In this document: piece by piece, positions 23,664 through 32,417 of the stretch
Position numbering within the stretch: the first letter of the stretch is position 1
Layout: each line of letters begins with the position of its first letter
Origin: Chloroflexota bacterium
GTDB taxonomy: Bacteria > Chloroflexota > Limnocylindria > Limnocylindrales > CSP1-4
DNA: 41,461 nt
Direction of reading: 5' to 3'
Assembly: GCA_919901745.1 (NCBI GenBank)
Contig: CAKKPP010000003.1
Span: 296,838 to 338,298, forward strand
Notes under the pieces: generated by a model
Databases searched by the model: none
Told to the model about the DNA's origin: nothing
What the model saw: the letters and a program-made list of their open reading frames with translations, nothing else
Made by a program: the position numbers and the translations under genes

Positions 23664-26600
23664 TCAGGGTGCGATCCCGTTGAGCTGCTTCCGCGTCTCG
23701 TCGGCGTGGCGAGTGAGGCCCATCTCCTCGAAGCGGGTCACGGATTCAGTGAGAAGGACACGATCGGCCCGAGCGATCCCCAGGGCCCTGACCGCGAACG
23801 GAGCGACGTACGCGTCCGGCCGGATCCATGCCGGAGCCTCTGCCTCGATCCGCTCGTGGTCGCCGAGCAGCGCGAGGCCATCGAACAGGGCCGCCCACAA
23901 CTCGAAGGCATCGGGCTTCAGCCATGCGTCTTCGATCGAGCCGACGTGACGACGGACCTCACCAGGATCCCGGCGCGCGATGGCCAGGCGAAGTCGCTTC
24001 GCGGCGTGCACCCGGGCGTAGCCGACCATCCCGATCGACTCCGCCTTCGCCACCAGGCGGACGGCTTCCTCCTCGTCGCCGAGGCTCGCCATCGCGATCG
24101 CGCACAACAGGGCAAGCCCGACATTGGCCGGGCAGGGCGTCACCAGGTTCTTCTCGATGGCCGACTCGACGCGTGGCGTCAGGCCGCGGACCGTATCCCA
24201 GTCGGCGACGGCTGATTCGAGCAGGATCCGCATGAGCAATCCGTGAACGCGATGATGCGGCGTCAGGCCCACGACCGCCTGCTCGAGCCGCTCCGTCTCC
24301 GTGCGCGCCGACGTCAATCGACCGGCGTTCAGGGCGAGCCCCGCGTTGGTGAACAGGGCCTCCGCGCGATGATCGGGATCGCTGACCGCCGGGAGCAGGA
24401 CATCCCGGAGTTCCGCCACCTCCCACGCCTCCGCGAACCTTCCCGCCGCTTCCAGGGCCCACTGCTTCGCCCCGAGCGCCTCCGACCGGACCTCCACCTC
24501 ACCGAGCTCGTCCGCGGCCGCCACCGCTGCGCTGGCGTCGGCAAGGTCGCCATCCCACGCGGCCCTCGCCGAGAGGGCGCGGACGCGCGCGCGGCTGCCC
24601 TCGGGAGCGGCGGCCAGCGCCTGCGCGATCCAGCCGTCGACGAGGGCGGGATCGAGCCGTCGCTGCCACATCCCCGCGCGCTGGACGGTCTGGGCCGCCA
24701 GCTCCGGATAGACATCCTCAGCAGGGGCTCCGAGTTCGAGGGCCCGCTCCATCGCGGCGACCATCCCCGCCCCGTCGTACTTGAGCGCGCTGGCATGCCC
24801 GATCTCGTACCACAGCGACGCCTGCTCAAGCGCATCAGGCTCGAGCGCAACGGCCTGGCGGAGGAGTGCGAGGGCATCGTCGATCTCATAACGCCCGATG
24901 GCGAGCCCGGCGGCGCGGCGCGACCAGGCGACGGCATTCGCCCGGAGCCGCGCGGCCTCGGCGTCCTGACCGGCCCACGCGAGGTCGAGATCTTCGGGCA
25001 CGACCGCCTGCGCGTAGTGATGGGCCAGGAGCGGGGTCAGTTCGTCTCGGCCTTCAGCACGACGCTCGAGCCAGCCGGCGAAGGCGGCGTGGAGCTGCGC
25101 TCGGCGGGCCTTCGACAGGGTGCCGTAGGCAACGTCGCGGGTCAGCGCATGCTTGAAGGCGTACTCCCGCTCGCCGGGCAATGACGAGACCGGGTGGCGA
25201 CGGATGAATTCGTGTTCCTCCAGGAGGCCGATATCGGGACTGGCCCCAGCGAGCAGCTCATAGGTGGGGCCCGTCCAGAAGGTGCGGCCGATCACCGCGG
25301 CTGCCTGGAGGGCCGCTCGGTCATCCTCGCGAAGCGCGTCGATGCGCGCGGCAAGCACGGCCTGGACGGTGTCGGGGATCGCGAAGTCCGCGGGCAGCTC
25401 AGCAAACGACCACGATCCGTTCCGCCGCTGCAGGACCCCGCGGTCGATGAATGTCGCGATCAGCTCCTCCACGAAGAATGGGTTGCCCTCGGTTCGCCCG
25501 ACGACCATGTCGAGGATCGGCGCCGGGATCTCGCTACCTACCAGCTCCCGAAGCAGGCGTCCGGTTTCGGCATCGGGCAGCGGCTCGAGGCGGAGCGAGG
25601 ACGTTCGGCGCCACGATCCTCCCCAGCCCGCGCGGCGGTCGAGAATCTCGAGCCGGGCCGTCACGAGGACGAGCAGCGGGCCGCTGAGCTGGTCCACGAC
25701 GGTATCGATCAGGTCGCAGAGATCGGCGTCGGCCCAGTGCAGGTCCTCGAGGAGCAGCACCATCGGGCGATCGACGACAAGCTGTGCCAGGAGACGTACC
25801 CATGCGTCGTGGAGGCGCTCCCGCGCGACGAGCGGGTGGACCTCCTGATCGCCTGCGAGCCCCAGCGTCATGCCGAGGTAGGGATGGTCGGCGAGCTTGG
25901 CCGCGATCGAATCGTGAGATTCGCCGTCGGTGATCCCGAAGTGCTCCTTGAGCACGTCGCCGAGCGGCCAGTACGTGGTTCCCTGCCCGTAGGAGAGGGC
26001 ACGGCCGGTGCGCCGGGTAGGAGCGGGGGACTCTTCGCCCAGCCAGGTCCAGAACTCCCGGATCAGCCGGCTCTTACCGACGCCCGCCTCCCCGAGGACA
26101 CAAACGAGGCGGGGGACCCCGTCATCGACGACGCGCCGGTAGTGGTCCTCGAGCTCTTCAAGCTCTGACCCGCGACCGAGGAAGACCGAGGCAAGTTCGC
26201 GGACGCCCCGCGGCCGCATGTGGGCGAGCGCGCGAAGAACCGGACGACCGATGACACCGCCCGGCTTGCCCTTGGCCTCGATGGTCAGCGGTTCGCCGAA
26301 CTCGAACGCCCCTCGAGCCGACGCCGCCGTGCGCTCCCCGGCCAGGATCTCACCCGGGTCGGCAGCCTGCTCGAGCCGAGCCGCGATGTTGACGACGTCG
26401 CCTGCCACGAACGAGCTACCCTCACGCGGCCGCCCGACCACGACGTCCCCGGTGTTGATGCCGATGCGGATGGCAAGGCGCCCTTCGAACAGGTCGGCGA
26501 GTCGCTGTCGCATCGCGAGCCCGGCATGAAGCGCTCGCTCGGCATGGTCCTCCAGGGCCGCAGGTGCCCCGAAGGCGGCCATGACCGCGTCCCCGACGAA

Positions 26601-26765
26601 CTTCTCGACGGTCCCGCCGTACCGTTCGACCTCCTCTGACATGGCGTCGTAGAAGCGGCTCAGGGCGAGCCGGATCCGCTCCGGGTCCTGGCCATCGGCG
26701 AGCTCCGTCGAGCCCACGAGATCCGCGAACAGGACCGTCGCGAGCTTGCGCTCCTCGTGCGTCAT
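23664..26765 (-). CDS. Class III adenylate/guanylate cyclase fused to AAA-ATPase and TPR-like domain
   Basis: A 1033-residue multi-domain signalling protein. The cyclase domain (1-160) has LATVLFADLVGSTELADG (first metal Asp), VEKFVGDAVMAAFG (purine-binding Lys, second metal Asp) and GDVVNIAARLEQAA (catalytic Asn and Arg), so it looks catalytically complete. Next is an ATPase module starting FLGRGSELEELEDHYR, with an intact P-loop VLGEAGVGKSRLIREF and Walker B MVLLLEDLHWADADL, and a long helical TPR-like C-terminus (about 560-1033). This is a common bacterial architecture, thought to couple ligand sensing by the TPR/ATPase part to cyclic-nucleotide output. No helix-turn-helix is present. Confidence 0.9.
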   Translation of the reverse strand: MTHEERKLATVLFADLVGSTELADGQDPERIRLALSRFYDAMSEEVERYGGTVEKFVGDAVMAAFGAPAALEDHAERALHAGLAMRQRLADLFEGRLAIRIGINTGDVVVGRPREGSSFVAGDVVNIAARLEQAADPGEILAGERTAASARGAFEFGEPLTIEAKGKPGGVIGRPVLRALAHMRPRGVRELASVFLGRGSELEELEDHYRRVVDDGVPRLVCVLGEAGVGKSRLIREFWTWLGEESPAPTRRTGRALSYGQGTTYWPLGDVLKEHFGITDGESHDSIAAKLADHPYLGMTLGLAGDQEVHPLVARERLHDAWVRLLAQLVVDRPMVLLLEDLHWADADLCDLIDTVVDQLSGPLLVLVTARLEILDRRAGWGGSWRRTSSLRLEPLPDAETGRLLRELVGSEIPAPILDMVVGRTEGNPFFVEELIATFIDRGVLQRRNGSWSFAELPADFAIPDTVQAVLAARIDALREDDRAALQAAAVIGRTFWTGPTYELLAGASPDIGLLEEHEFIRRHPVSSLPGEREYAFKHALTRDVAYGTLSKARRAQLHAAFAGWLERRAEGRDELTPLLAHHYAQAVVPEDLDLAWAGQDAEAARLRANAVAWSRRAAGLAIGRYEIDDALALLRQAVALEPDALEQASLWYEIGHASALKYDGAGMVAAMERALELGAPAEDVYPELAAQTVQRAGMWQRRLDPALVDGWIAQALAAAPEGSRARVRALSARAAWDGDLADASAAVAAADELGEVEVRSEALGAKQWALEAAGRFAEAWEVAELRDVLLPAVSDPDHRAEALFTNAGLALNAGRLTSARTETERLEQAVVGLTPHHRVHGLLMRILLESAVADWDTVRGLTPRVESAIEKNLVTPCPANVGLALLCAIAMASLGDEEEAVRLVAKAESIGMVGYARVHAAKRLRLAIARRDPGEVRRHVGSIEDAWLKPDAFELWAALFDGLALLGDHERIEAEAPAWIRPDAYVAPFAVRALGIARADRVLLTESVTRFEEMGLTRHADETRKQLNGIAP

Positions 26766-26932
26766 CGCTGAACCTCGCCGACTCGGTTGCGCTGCGTCGC
26801 GGGACGGACGGCCACAGGTACGGGCGGCATACTACTCCCGATCCGGGTGGCCTCCAGGGTGTCGCGGACAACGTCGGTGCGCACGACCCCCTCCGGTGGG
26901 GTCCTTCGGTGGGCCGCTGAGCGTGGCACCCG

Positions 26933-27382
26933 TCAGACCCGGTCCTCGAGCAGGTAGGAGCCCGGGCCTTCCAGTGCGGACACGTCGTCTGCGTTGAGGA
27001 GCCGGCAGGTCCGCAGCGACAGGCAACCACAGCCGATGCAACCGGTCAGATCGTCGCGGAGCTTCTCCATCTCCCGGATCCGTCCGTCGAGCCGTGGGCG
27101 CCAGGCGCGGGTGAGCCGCGCCCAGTCGGCCTTGGCGGGCGCCTTGTCCGACGGCAGGCCGGCCAGCGCCGCCGCGATCTCGTCGAGCGAGAGCCCCACG
27201 CGCTGGGCCGCCCGGATGAAGGCCACCCGGCGAAGCGTGTGGCGCGGGTACCGCCGCTGGTTGCCCTCGGTGCGACTCGCCCGGATCAGGCCCTGGACCT
27301 CGTAGAACCGGAGCGCGGACGTCGCCACGCCACTCCGCGCGGCGAGGACGCCGATCGGGACCTGGTCGGGCAGCAGCGGCAT
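26933..27382 (-). CDS. soxR: Redox-sensing transcriptional activator SoxR
   Basis: A 149-residue MerR-family protein: winged HTH (PIGVLAARSGVATSALRFYEVQGLI, NQRRYPRHTLRRVAFIRAAQRVG), dimerisation helix, and the SoxR-specific [2Fe-2S] motif CIGCGCLSLRTC (C115, C118, C120, C126; C-x2-C-x-C-x5-C). The cluster is oxidised by superoxide or redox-cycling compounds and activates a target promoter with a long spacer. That promoter is visible in the divergent gap at 27408-27438. Confidence 0.93.
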   Translation of the reverse strand: MPLLPDQVPIGVLAARSGVATSALRFYEVQGLIRASRTEGNQRRYPRHTLRRVAFIRAAQRVGLSLDEIAAALAGLPSDKAPAKADWARLTRAWRPRLDGRIREMEKLRDDLTGCIGCGCLSLRTCRLLNADDVSALEGPGSYLLEDRV

Positions 27383-27407
27383 CCGCGGATGATCTCAAAC
27401 TTTCCTC

Positions 27408-27438
27408 TTGACTTCAAGCGGACTTGAAGTCGTACGGT
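27408..27438 (+). promoter_or_regulatory. SoxR box within a 19-bp-spacer promoter
   Basis: TTGACT (27408-27413), spacer of exactly 19 bases, TACGGT (27433-27438). The dyad GACTTCAAG-CGGA-CTTGAAGTC (27410-27431) fills the spacer. A 19-bp spacer with a dyad holding the CTTGA core is the MerR/SoxR signature (E. coli soxS box CCTCAAGTTAACTTGAGG). It reads towards the FAD oxidase; SoxR itself is encoded on the other side. Confidence 0.85.
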
Positions 27439-27487
27439 GTCGCGAACGCGGCGCCGGACGGCGCGGCCGAGATGGGAGAATGCGACC

Positions 27488-28867
27488 GTGGTGGTTGACG
27501 AGATCGTACGCAGCGCAGCGGGGCTCCACGGCGCGTTCCGAGGCCAGGTGCTCGAACCCGGCGATCGCGACTACGACCAGGCCCGCCGGGTCCATAACGC
27601 GGCGGCGGACCGGCACCCCGCCCTCATCGTCCGGCCGACCGAGGCGGAGGACGTGGCGCTCGTGGTCGCCCATGCTCGCGAAACGGGCCTCCCCTTGGTC
27701 GTCCGGGCCGGCGGGCACAGCATGGCCAACCACAGCACGGGCGATGGGGCGCTGGTCCTGGACCTGTCGGCCATGCGCGGCATCGACATCGACGCGGCCG
27801 GCCGCACTGCGTGGGCCGAGGCGGGCGTCCTGGCTGGCGAGTACACGGCAGCAACCCACGCCCTGGGCTTCGTCACGCCCTTCGGCGATACCGGGTCCGT
27901 CGGCGTAGCCGGGATCACGCTCGGCGGCGGCGTCGGTTGGCTGGCGCGCAAGCACGGGATGACCATCGACAGCCTGCTCGCGGTCGAGATCGTCACCTCT
28001 GACGGTCGCCGGCGGATCGCCAGCGCAGACGAGGAACCCGATCTGTTCTGGGCCGTGCGCGGCGCCGGGGCGAACTTCGGTGTGGTCACGCGCCTGCGGT
28101 TCCGGCTCCACCCGCTGGGCAACGTCCTCGCGGGCGACATCCTCCTGCCGGCGACGCGCGAAGTGCTTCACAGCCTGATCCCGACCCTGCTCGCCGCCCC
28201 CGACGAGCTGACTGCGATGCCGAACATCATGCTCGCGCCGCCTGACCCGGCAATCCCCGAGGAGCACCGCGGACGTCCGGTCGTGTACCTCTCGGTCGCG
28301 TGGTCAGGCTCGCGCGACGCCGGGGAGCGGGCGCTGGCTCCGCTGCGCGCCCTCGGATCGCCGATCAACGACACCGTGGCCTGGAAGCCGTACCCGGACC
28401 TGTTCTCTCCGGTCGACCGCGACGAGGTGTCGAGCTGGGGCGTCTCGAGCCGCGCCCTGTATGTCGACTTCCTCGACGACGCGACGATCGACGTGATCGA
28501 GCGCCGCCTCACGGAGCCGGGCGCGCCCGGCTCCGTGGTGCAACTGCGGGTGTTCGGCGGCGAGATGGCGCGCGTCCCGGGCGATTCGGCCGCGTTTGGA
28601 TGGCGCGATCGCCCCGCCCTGATGTGGATCATCACGCCCTACGAGGACCTCCGCCGGGCGGCCGAGCACGAGGCCTGGACGGCCGCGTTCCGCACCGAGC
28701 TGCCGATCGGCGACACGGCGACTTACGTCAACTTCATGGGCGCCGAGGACGCCGAAGCCGTGCGCGGCGCCTACCCGGCGCCCACGTACGCCCGATTGCG
28801 CGAACTGAAGCGGCGGTACGACCCGGACAACGTGTTCCGCGCCAACCACAACATCCCACCGGGGTGA
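27488..28867 (+). CDS. FAD-linked oxidase with berberine-bridge (BBE) C-terminus
   Basis: A 459-residue protein of the PCMH/FAD_binding_4 family: PALIVRPTEAEDVALVVAHARETGLPLVVRAGGHSMANHS (H77 is the likely 8-alpha-linked FAD histidine), GDTGSVGVAGITLGGGVGWLARKHGMTID, FWAVRGAGANFGVVTRLRFRLHP, and the BBE end YARLRELKRRYDPDNVFRANHNIPP. The usual second linker, a Cys in GxxxxC, is absent, so FAD is probably mono-covalent. Such oxidases oxidise sugars, alcohols or aromatic metabolites with O2. The GTG at 27488 with GGGAG upstream is chosen because the longer frame begins inside the -10 element. SoxR control suggests a role in handling redox-active compounds. Confidence 0.87.
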   Translation: MVVDEIVRSAAGLHGAFRGQVLEPGDRDYDQARRVHNAAADRHPALIVRPTEAEDVALVVAHARETGLPLVVRAGGHSMANHSTGDGALVLDLSAMRGIDIDAAGRTAWAEAGVLAGEYTAATHALGFVTPFGDTGSVGVAGITLGGGVGWLARKHGMTIDSLLAVEIVTSDGRRRIASADEEPDLFWAVRGAGANFGVVTRLRFRLHPLGNVLAGDILLPATREVLHSLIPTLLAAPDELTAMPNIMLAPPDPAIPEEHRGRPVVYLSVAWSGSRDAGERALAPLRALGSPINDTVAWKPYPDLFSPVDRDEVSSWGVSSRALYVDFLDDATIDVIERRLTEPGAPGSVVQLRVFGGEMARVPGDSAAFGWRDRPALMWIITPYEDLRRAAEHEAWTAAFRTELPIGDTATYVNFMGAEDAEAVRGAYPAPTYARLRELKRRYDPDNVFRANHNIPPG

Positions 28868-28970
28868 TGCTGGGCTGAACCGGCGCGGCAAGACTCCCAC
28901 GGGACGAGTGGCAAGTCGCCGACGTCATGCGATCTGCCGCATCGCTCTCGAGGACCATTTCGTGGGTTGA

Positions 28971-29001
28971 TGGCGCGCCCGGAGGGAGTTGGGCGCGTGA
29001 A
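28971..29001. repeat. Hairpin repeat, copy 1
   Basis: TGGCGCGCCCGGAGGG followed by AGTTGGGCGCGTGAA. It matches 30705-30736 with few changes. CGCGCCC pairs with GGGCGCG around a 10-base loop. The first 16 bases are the reverse complement of a sequence that looks like a tRNA 3' end (CCCTCCGGGCGCGCCA), but no T-loop follows. Confidence 0.5.
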
Positions 29002-29156
29002 CAGTGGCGCCGCTTGGCCAGATCTCCTCGGTACGCATGGTAGGTTTGATCCTGCGGACAAGGCTCGTCGGGCGCGCATGGTCCATGTCCGGCAGCTCAT
29101 GCCGTCGCGGGCCCCCTCGCGCCAGCGAGGCAAAACGCCACGAAGCCGAGGCCAAG

Positions 29157-30068
29157 TTGCGCACGCTTGAGATCGGTCTCGTCCTCCCCATGGGGGAGTC
29201 CTTCGTCGATGGCTCAACTGCGCGGTGGATCGAGATCCGCGAGCTCGCCGTCCGGGCCGAGGAACTGGGTTTCGACTCCGTTTGGGTGGCCGACGAATTG
29301 CTGTGGCGCTCGCCGTCTGGCCCAACACAGGGGTGGTGGGAGTGCGTCGCGATGGCCGGCGCAGTGGCAGCCGCGACCTCGCGGATCAAGATAGGTACGT
29401 GGGTCTTGTCCGCGCTCCACCGGAACCCGGGAGTCACGGCCAGGGCCGTCGAGACGATCGACGAGATCAGCGGCGGCCGGTTCGTCCTGGGTATCGGCTC
29501 CGGGCACGCCGGCGGGCAAGCGCGAGCGTTCGGGTTGCCCGAGGACCGAGTCTTTGGGCGCTTCGCCGAGGCGGTCGAAATCATCGTTCCGCTGCTGCGG
29601 GACGGGCGCGCCGACTTCGAGGGAACCTTCCATGCGGCGCGCGCCTTGGAGCATCGACCCGTTGGACCCCGGCCGGGCAGGATCCCGATCATGATGGGCG
29701 CCAAGGGCCCCAAGATGCTGCAGCTCACGGTCCGTCATGCGGACATCTGGAGCTGGTACGTGGAGGAGCGGAGCGACCTCGCAGAGTTCGGTCCTCGGCT
29801 GGACGCTCTCGAGGCGGCGTGTCGTGATGCTGGCCGCGATCCGTCATCGATCGGCCGGTCCGCAGGCATCGTCGTCGAGCCCACCTCCGTTACGGGCGCC
29901 GCTGAGGCCCTGGCGGTGCCCGTGCGTGGTTCGCCCGAAGAGATCGCAACGGCTCTTCGAGCCTTCGGCGACCGGGGATTCACCCAACTCGAGCTTATTC
30001 TCTGGCCTCCTACGCTGACCGCACTCGAGGCGCTCGGCCCGGTGCTCGAGCTCATGGAGAGCAACTGA
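29157..30068 (+). CDS. LLM-class F420/FMN-dependent oxidoreductase
   Basis: A 303-residue luciferase-like TIM-barrel protein if started at TTG 29157 (LRTLEIGLVLPMGESF). Family features: RAEELGFDSVWVADELLW, SRIKIGTWVLSALHRNPGVTARAVETIDEISGGRFVLGIGSGH, IPIMMGAKGPKMLQLTVRHADIWSWY. The GIGSGH and MMGAKGPKML stretches resemble F420-binding subfamilies, but FMN is also possible. ATG codons further upstream (29004 onward) give an N-terminal extension with poor coding character; a TTG preceded by GAGGCCAAG fits the family start best. Substrate unknown. Probably in its own transcription unit. Confidence 0.8.
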   Translation: MRTLEIGLVLPMGESFVDGSTARWIEIRELAVRAEELGFDSVWVADELLWRSPSGPTQGWWECVAMAGAVAAATSRIKIGTWVLSALHRNPGVTARAVETIDEISGGRFVLGIGSGHAGGQARAFGLPEDRVFGRFAEAVEIIVPLLRDGRADFEGTFHAARALEHRPVGPRPGRIPIMMGAKGPKMLQLTVRHADIWSWYVEERSDLAEFGPRLDALEAACRDAGRDPSSIGRSAGIVVEPTSVTGAAEALAVPVRGSPEEIATALRAFGDRGFTQLELILWPPTLTALEALGPVLELMESN

Positions 30069-30124
30069 CCCGACGGGCCGATCAGGCCCATGGTGCACGA
30101 CAGCCGAGCCCGTGATCGTAAGGC

Positions 30125-30140
30125 GGTGCCCGCCGGCACC
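30125..30140 (+). terminator. 6-bp hairpin after the LLM gene
   Basis: GGTGCC, CGCC, GGCACC, 56 bases beyond the stop of the LLM gene. A weaker GGGCC-GATCA-GGCCC hairpin lies at 30075-30089. Either may end transcription; neither has a T-run. Confidence 0.35.
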
Positions 30141-30310
30141 ATATCGACCGAGAAGCCCCTTCAGTCACGTGTCCGTCTGATGCATGATGTCTTCAACTCA
30201 GGGTGGCAGGGGCAGCGGAGGAGCTCCACGGCACGGCGTCCAACCGCAACGGTCGCCCGACGCGTGCCGGCCAATGGCGAGACCGACCCGGGCAGAGGAG
30301 GTGTATGGGT

Positions 30311-30649
30311 ATGCCCCATCGTCTGGCGATGAGGCTCTGGGTCGCGGTCCTGGCGCTGGCCGTTGTCCTGAGCCTGAGTGTCGGCGCGGCGTTCGCCGGT
30401 GAGATCACCGGAACCGGGAAGAGTCTCAAGACCGATTCGGGCAAGTGGGGCACGGGCTTGCACGCTCGTTCCTTCTGTGCCTACTCGGGTCAGGAAGACC
30501 AGCAATATCCGCCCTACTCGGATCCCAATGCTGGTCACGCCCAGTCCTGGGGCCAGATCCCCAAGGCGTTCCGGGATGTGATCAGCCCACTGGGGTACCA
30601 CCCTGGCATGGCCTGTAACCCCACGATCGGGCTTCCTTCGGAGGAGTAG
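30311..30649 (+). CDS. Small secreted protein with GKS/FCAYSGQED motif
   Basis: A 112-residue protein with a Sec signal peptide (MRLWVAVLALAVVLSLSVGAAFAG) and a mature part of about 84 residues containing two Cys (SFCAYSGQEDQQ and GMACNPTIG), probably disulfide-linked. AGGAGG at 30296-30301 best fits ATG 30311 (nine-base spacing); ATG 30305 is only three bases away. The phrase C-A-[YF]-S-G-Q resembles a family of short secreted hypotheticals in Actinobacteria and Chloroflexota that I cannot name. It has its own strong terminator, so it is probably monocistronic. Confidence 0.75.
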   Translation: MPHRLAMRLWVAVLALAVVLSLSVGAAFAGEITGTGKSLKTDSGKWGTGLHARSFCAYSGQEDQQYPPYSDPNAGHAQSWGQIPKAFRDVISPLGYHPGMACNPTIGLPSEE

Positions 30650-30659
30650 GAGCAGTCCG

Positions 30660-30690
30660 ACGGCCCTCCGGTCATCCCGGAGGGCCGTTT
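30660..30690 (+). terminator. Rho-independent terminator after small secreted protein
   Basis: ACGGCCCTCCGG, loop TCATC, CCGGAGGGCCGT (12 perfect pairs), followed directly by TT. It starts 10 bases after the stop at 30649. Confidence 0.85.
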
Positions 30691-30704
30691 GATGTCTGGA
30701 TCGG

Positions 30705-30736
30705 TGGCGCGCCCGGAGGGGTGTTGAGCGCGCGAA
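30705..30736. repeat. Hairpin repeat, copy 2
   Basis: TGGCGCGCCCGGAGGG followed by GTGTTGAGCGCGCGAA; a near copy of 28971-29001. GCGCGC pairs with GCGCGC around the loop, so the stem is kept although bases differ from copy 1. Together the two copies flank the LLM gene and the small secreted gene. Confidence 0.5.
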
Positions 30737-30843
30737 TGCCAGTAAGTATCCGGATCCCGTTCCAGGGGGCGGCAGAGCGGCTGAGGACGTCGAGCGAGAA
30801 CGCCTGATCCAGAGCTGGACCGCATCGGATTGCCCGGAAATCG

Positions 30844-31455
30844 TCATTCAAGGACTCCGTTCAGTGCCGCTTCCATGACCGCCGGGTCGAGGCCGCCGAT
30901 CTTCATCAGACGAAGCACGCCTGAGCGGTCGATGAAGTAATGCGACGGGATGCCCATGATCCGGTAGTCGGAGGCGATCCGGGTGTCGGGGTCGGCGACC
31001 TTCCGGTAGGTCAGCCCGACGCGGTCCGCATAGTCCCTGACGGCCGAGGCGTCTTCTGCGATGAAGATGGCCAGGACGATCAGGTCGCTGTCCGCGAACT
31101 CCTCGGACATGGCTTGGATGTCCGGGTTTTCCGCCCGGCAGGGCTGACACCAGCTCGCTCCGAAGGTCAGCCAGACCGGCTTGCCCTTGAGGTCGCTGAG
31201 CCTGACGGTCTTCTCGTCAACGGTCGTGGCGAGGAGGTCCGGGGCCGCCTCCCCGACCGTCGGTGGCTCCCCGCTCGCGCCGCCGGAGAGGGTGACGGAC
31301 GTGAAGCCGTCCGCGCCCGCGGACGGCTGATTCGCCATGAAGGCGAGGGCGGCGATGATCGCTGCGGTCACGCCCATGATCCCAAGCGTGGCGGACCGGC
31401 TCTGGCCTGCCCTCGCGGCTGGGTCGCCGTTCGCGGTCAGCGTCGGTGCTTCCAC
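30844..31455 (-). CDS. TlpA/ResA-type membrane-anchored thiol-disulfide oxidoreductase
   Basis: A 203-residue protein with one N-terminal membrane anchor (SATLGIMGVTAAIIAALAFM, about 21-40) and a thioredoxin-like domain: VGEAAPDLLATTVDEKTVRLSDLKGKPVWLTFGASWCQPC (active site C103-Q-P-C106), and MGIPSHYFID with the cis-Pro region. ResA-type proteins reduce apocytochrome c cysteines outside the membrane before heme attachment. The GTG at 31455 is preceded by GGGAGG at good spacing and is preferred over the upstream ATG. Last gene of the ccd/res cluster, 63 bp after ccsB; consistent with heme c maturation. Confidence 0.87.
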   Translation of the reverse strand: MEAPTLTANGDPAARAGQSRSATLGIMGVTAAIIAALAFMANQPSAGADGFTSVTLSGGASGEPPTVGEAAPDLLATTVDEKTVRLSDLKGKPVWLTFGASWCQPCRAENPDIQAMSEEFADSDLIVLAIFIAEDASAVRDYADRVGLTYRKVADPDTRIASDYRIMGIPSHYFIDRSGVLRLMKIGGLDPAVMEAALNGVLE

Positions 31456-31518
31456 TCTGGACCTCCCGCGTCCCGCGCAAGGGACGCCGTACAGCAAGAC
31501 CGTCGGCCGGTCGACTGA

Positions 31519-32400
31519 CTAGCTCAGGCCGCTGTAGCTGTGCAGGCCGCCGAAGAAGAGATTGCCGAAGTACGTGAACAGCACCGCCCCGAAGCCGACG
31601 ACGAGGAGCCAGGCGGCCCGCTGGCCGCGCCAGCCGCGGATCACCCGCGCGTGGAGGTACGAGCCGTAGATCAGCCAGGTCACCAGCGAGGCGGTCTCCT
31701 TGGGGTCCCAGCTCCAGTAACGGGCCCAGGCGACCTCCGCCCAGACAGCGCCGAGGACAATCGTGAGGGTCAGGAAGGGGAACCCGATGACGACGGCCTT
31801 GTACGAGATCTCGTCGAGGAGCTCGCGACCCGGCAGGCCGCGTCGGCCGGTCTCGCCACCGGTCAGGTGGAGGATCGCCGCAGCGAACGAGATCGAGAAC
31901 GTCCCGTAGGCGACGATCGCGACCGCGACATGGATCGACAGGAGAAGGTTGTTCTGGAGGGCCGGCCCGAGTGGGTCGATGGCCGACGGGATCGTCATCG
32001 CGTAGAGCAGCAGCGCGAGCGCGATCGGCAGGGCGATAAGGCCGAGGGCGGGCTGGCGGTAGCGCCGCACGAAGTAGACGTACATCACCACGATGCCCCA
32101 GGCGAACGCGACCGTGAACTCGTACATGTTGGCAAAGGGGCCGCGGCCGCTGGCAATCGTCCGGAAGAGGATTGACGCGCTGATGAAGACGAGGCCGAGG
32201 TAGGCGAGGAGCGTCCCGTATGCGGCCACGTTGCTCGCGCCGCGCCGGCCGACCGCGATGGTGCCGCCGCCGCCCGCGCCGGTCATCACCATCCGCCGCC
32301 GCGCGAGGCGGGCCGCCACGATCGCGAGCACGTAGCAGCCCAGCGCCAGGCCAATGGAGATGACCCCGGCGATGAAGCTGTACTGCGACATCTTGAACAT
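31519..32400 (-). CDS. ccsB: Cytochrome c maturation protein CcsB/ResC (CcsA-type heme handling)
   Basis: A 293-residue protein with about eight membrane helices and the WWD-type tryptophan-rich heme-handling motif AEVAWARYWSWDPKETASLVTWLIY (about 220-244). Conserved periplasmic His occur in the helices (LLSIHVAVAIVAYGTF; YGSYLHAR). With ResB it forms the system II cytochrome c synthase that exports heme and attaches it to CxxCH. The ATG at 32400 (MFKMSQYSF) lies 17 bases after the resB stop, with GAAGG upstream. Confidence 0.9.
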   Translation of the reverse strand: MFKMSQYSFIAGVISIGLALGCYVLAIVAARLARRRMVMTGAGGGGTIAVGRRGASNVAAYGTLLAYLGLVFISASILFRTIASGRGPFANMYEFTVAFAWGIVVMYVYFVRRYRQPALGLIALPIALALLLYAMTIPSAIDPLGPALQNNLLLSIHVAVAIVAYGTFSISFAAAILHLTGGETGRRGLPGRELLDEISYKAVVIGFPFLTLTIVLGAVWAEVAWARYWSWDPKETASLVTWLIYGSYLHARVIRGWRGQRAAWLLVVGFGAVLFTYFGNLFFGGLHSYSGLS

Positions 32401-32417
32401 GGGTGCTGTCCCTTCCT

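Noticed and set aside
29041-29060. GGTTTGATCCTG resembling the start of a 16S rRNA gene.
   Set aside because: Only about 11 bases match and nothing rRNA-like follows.
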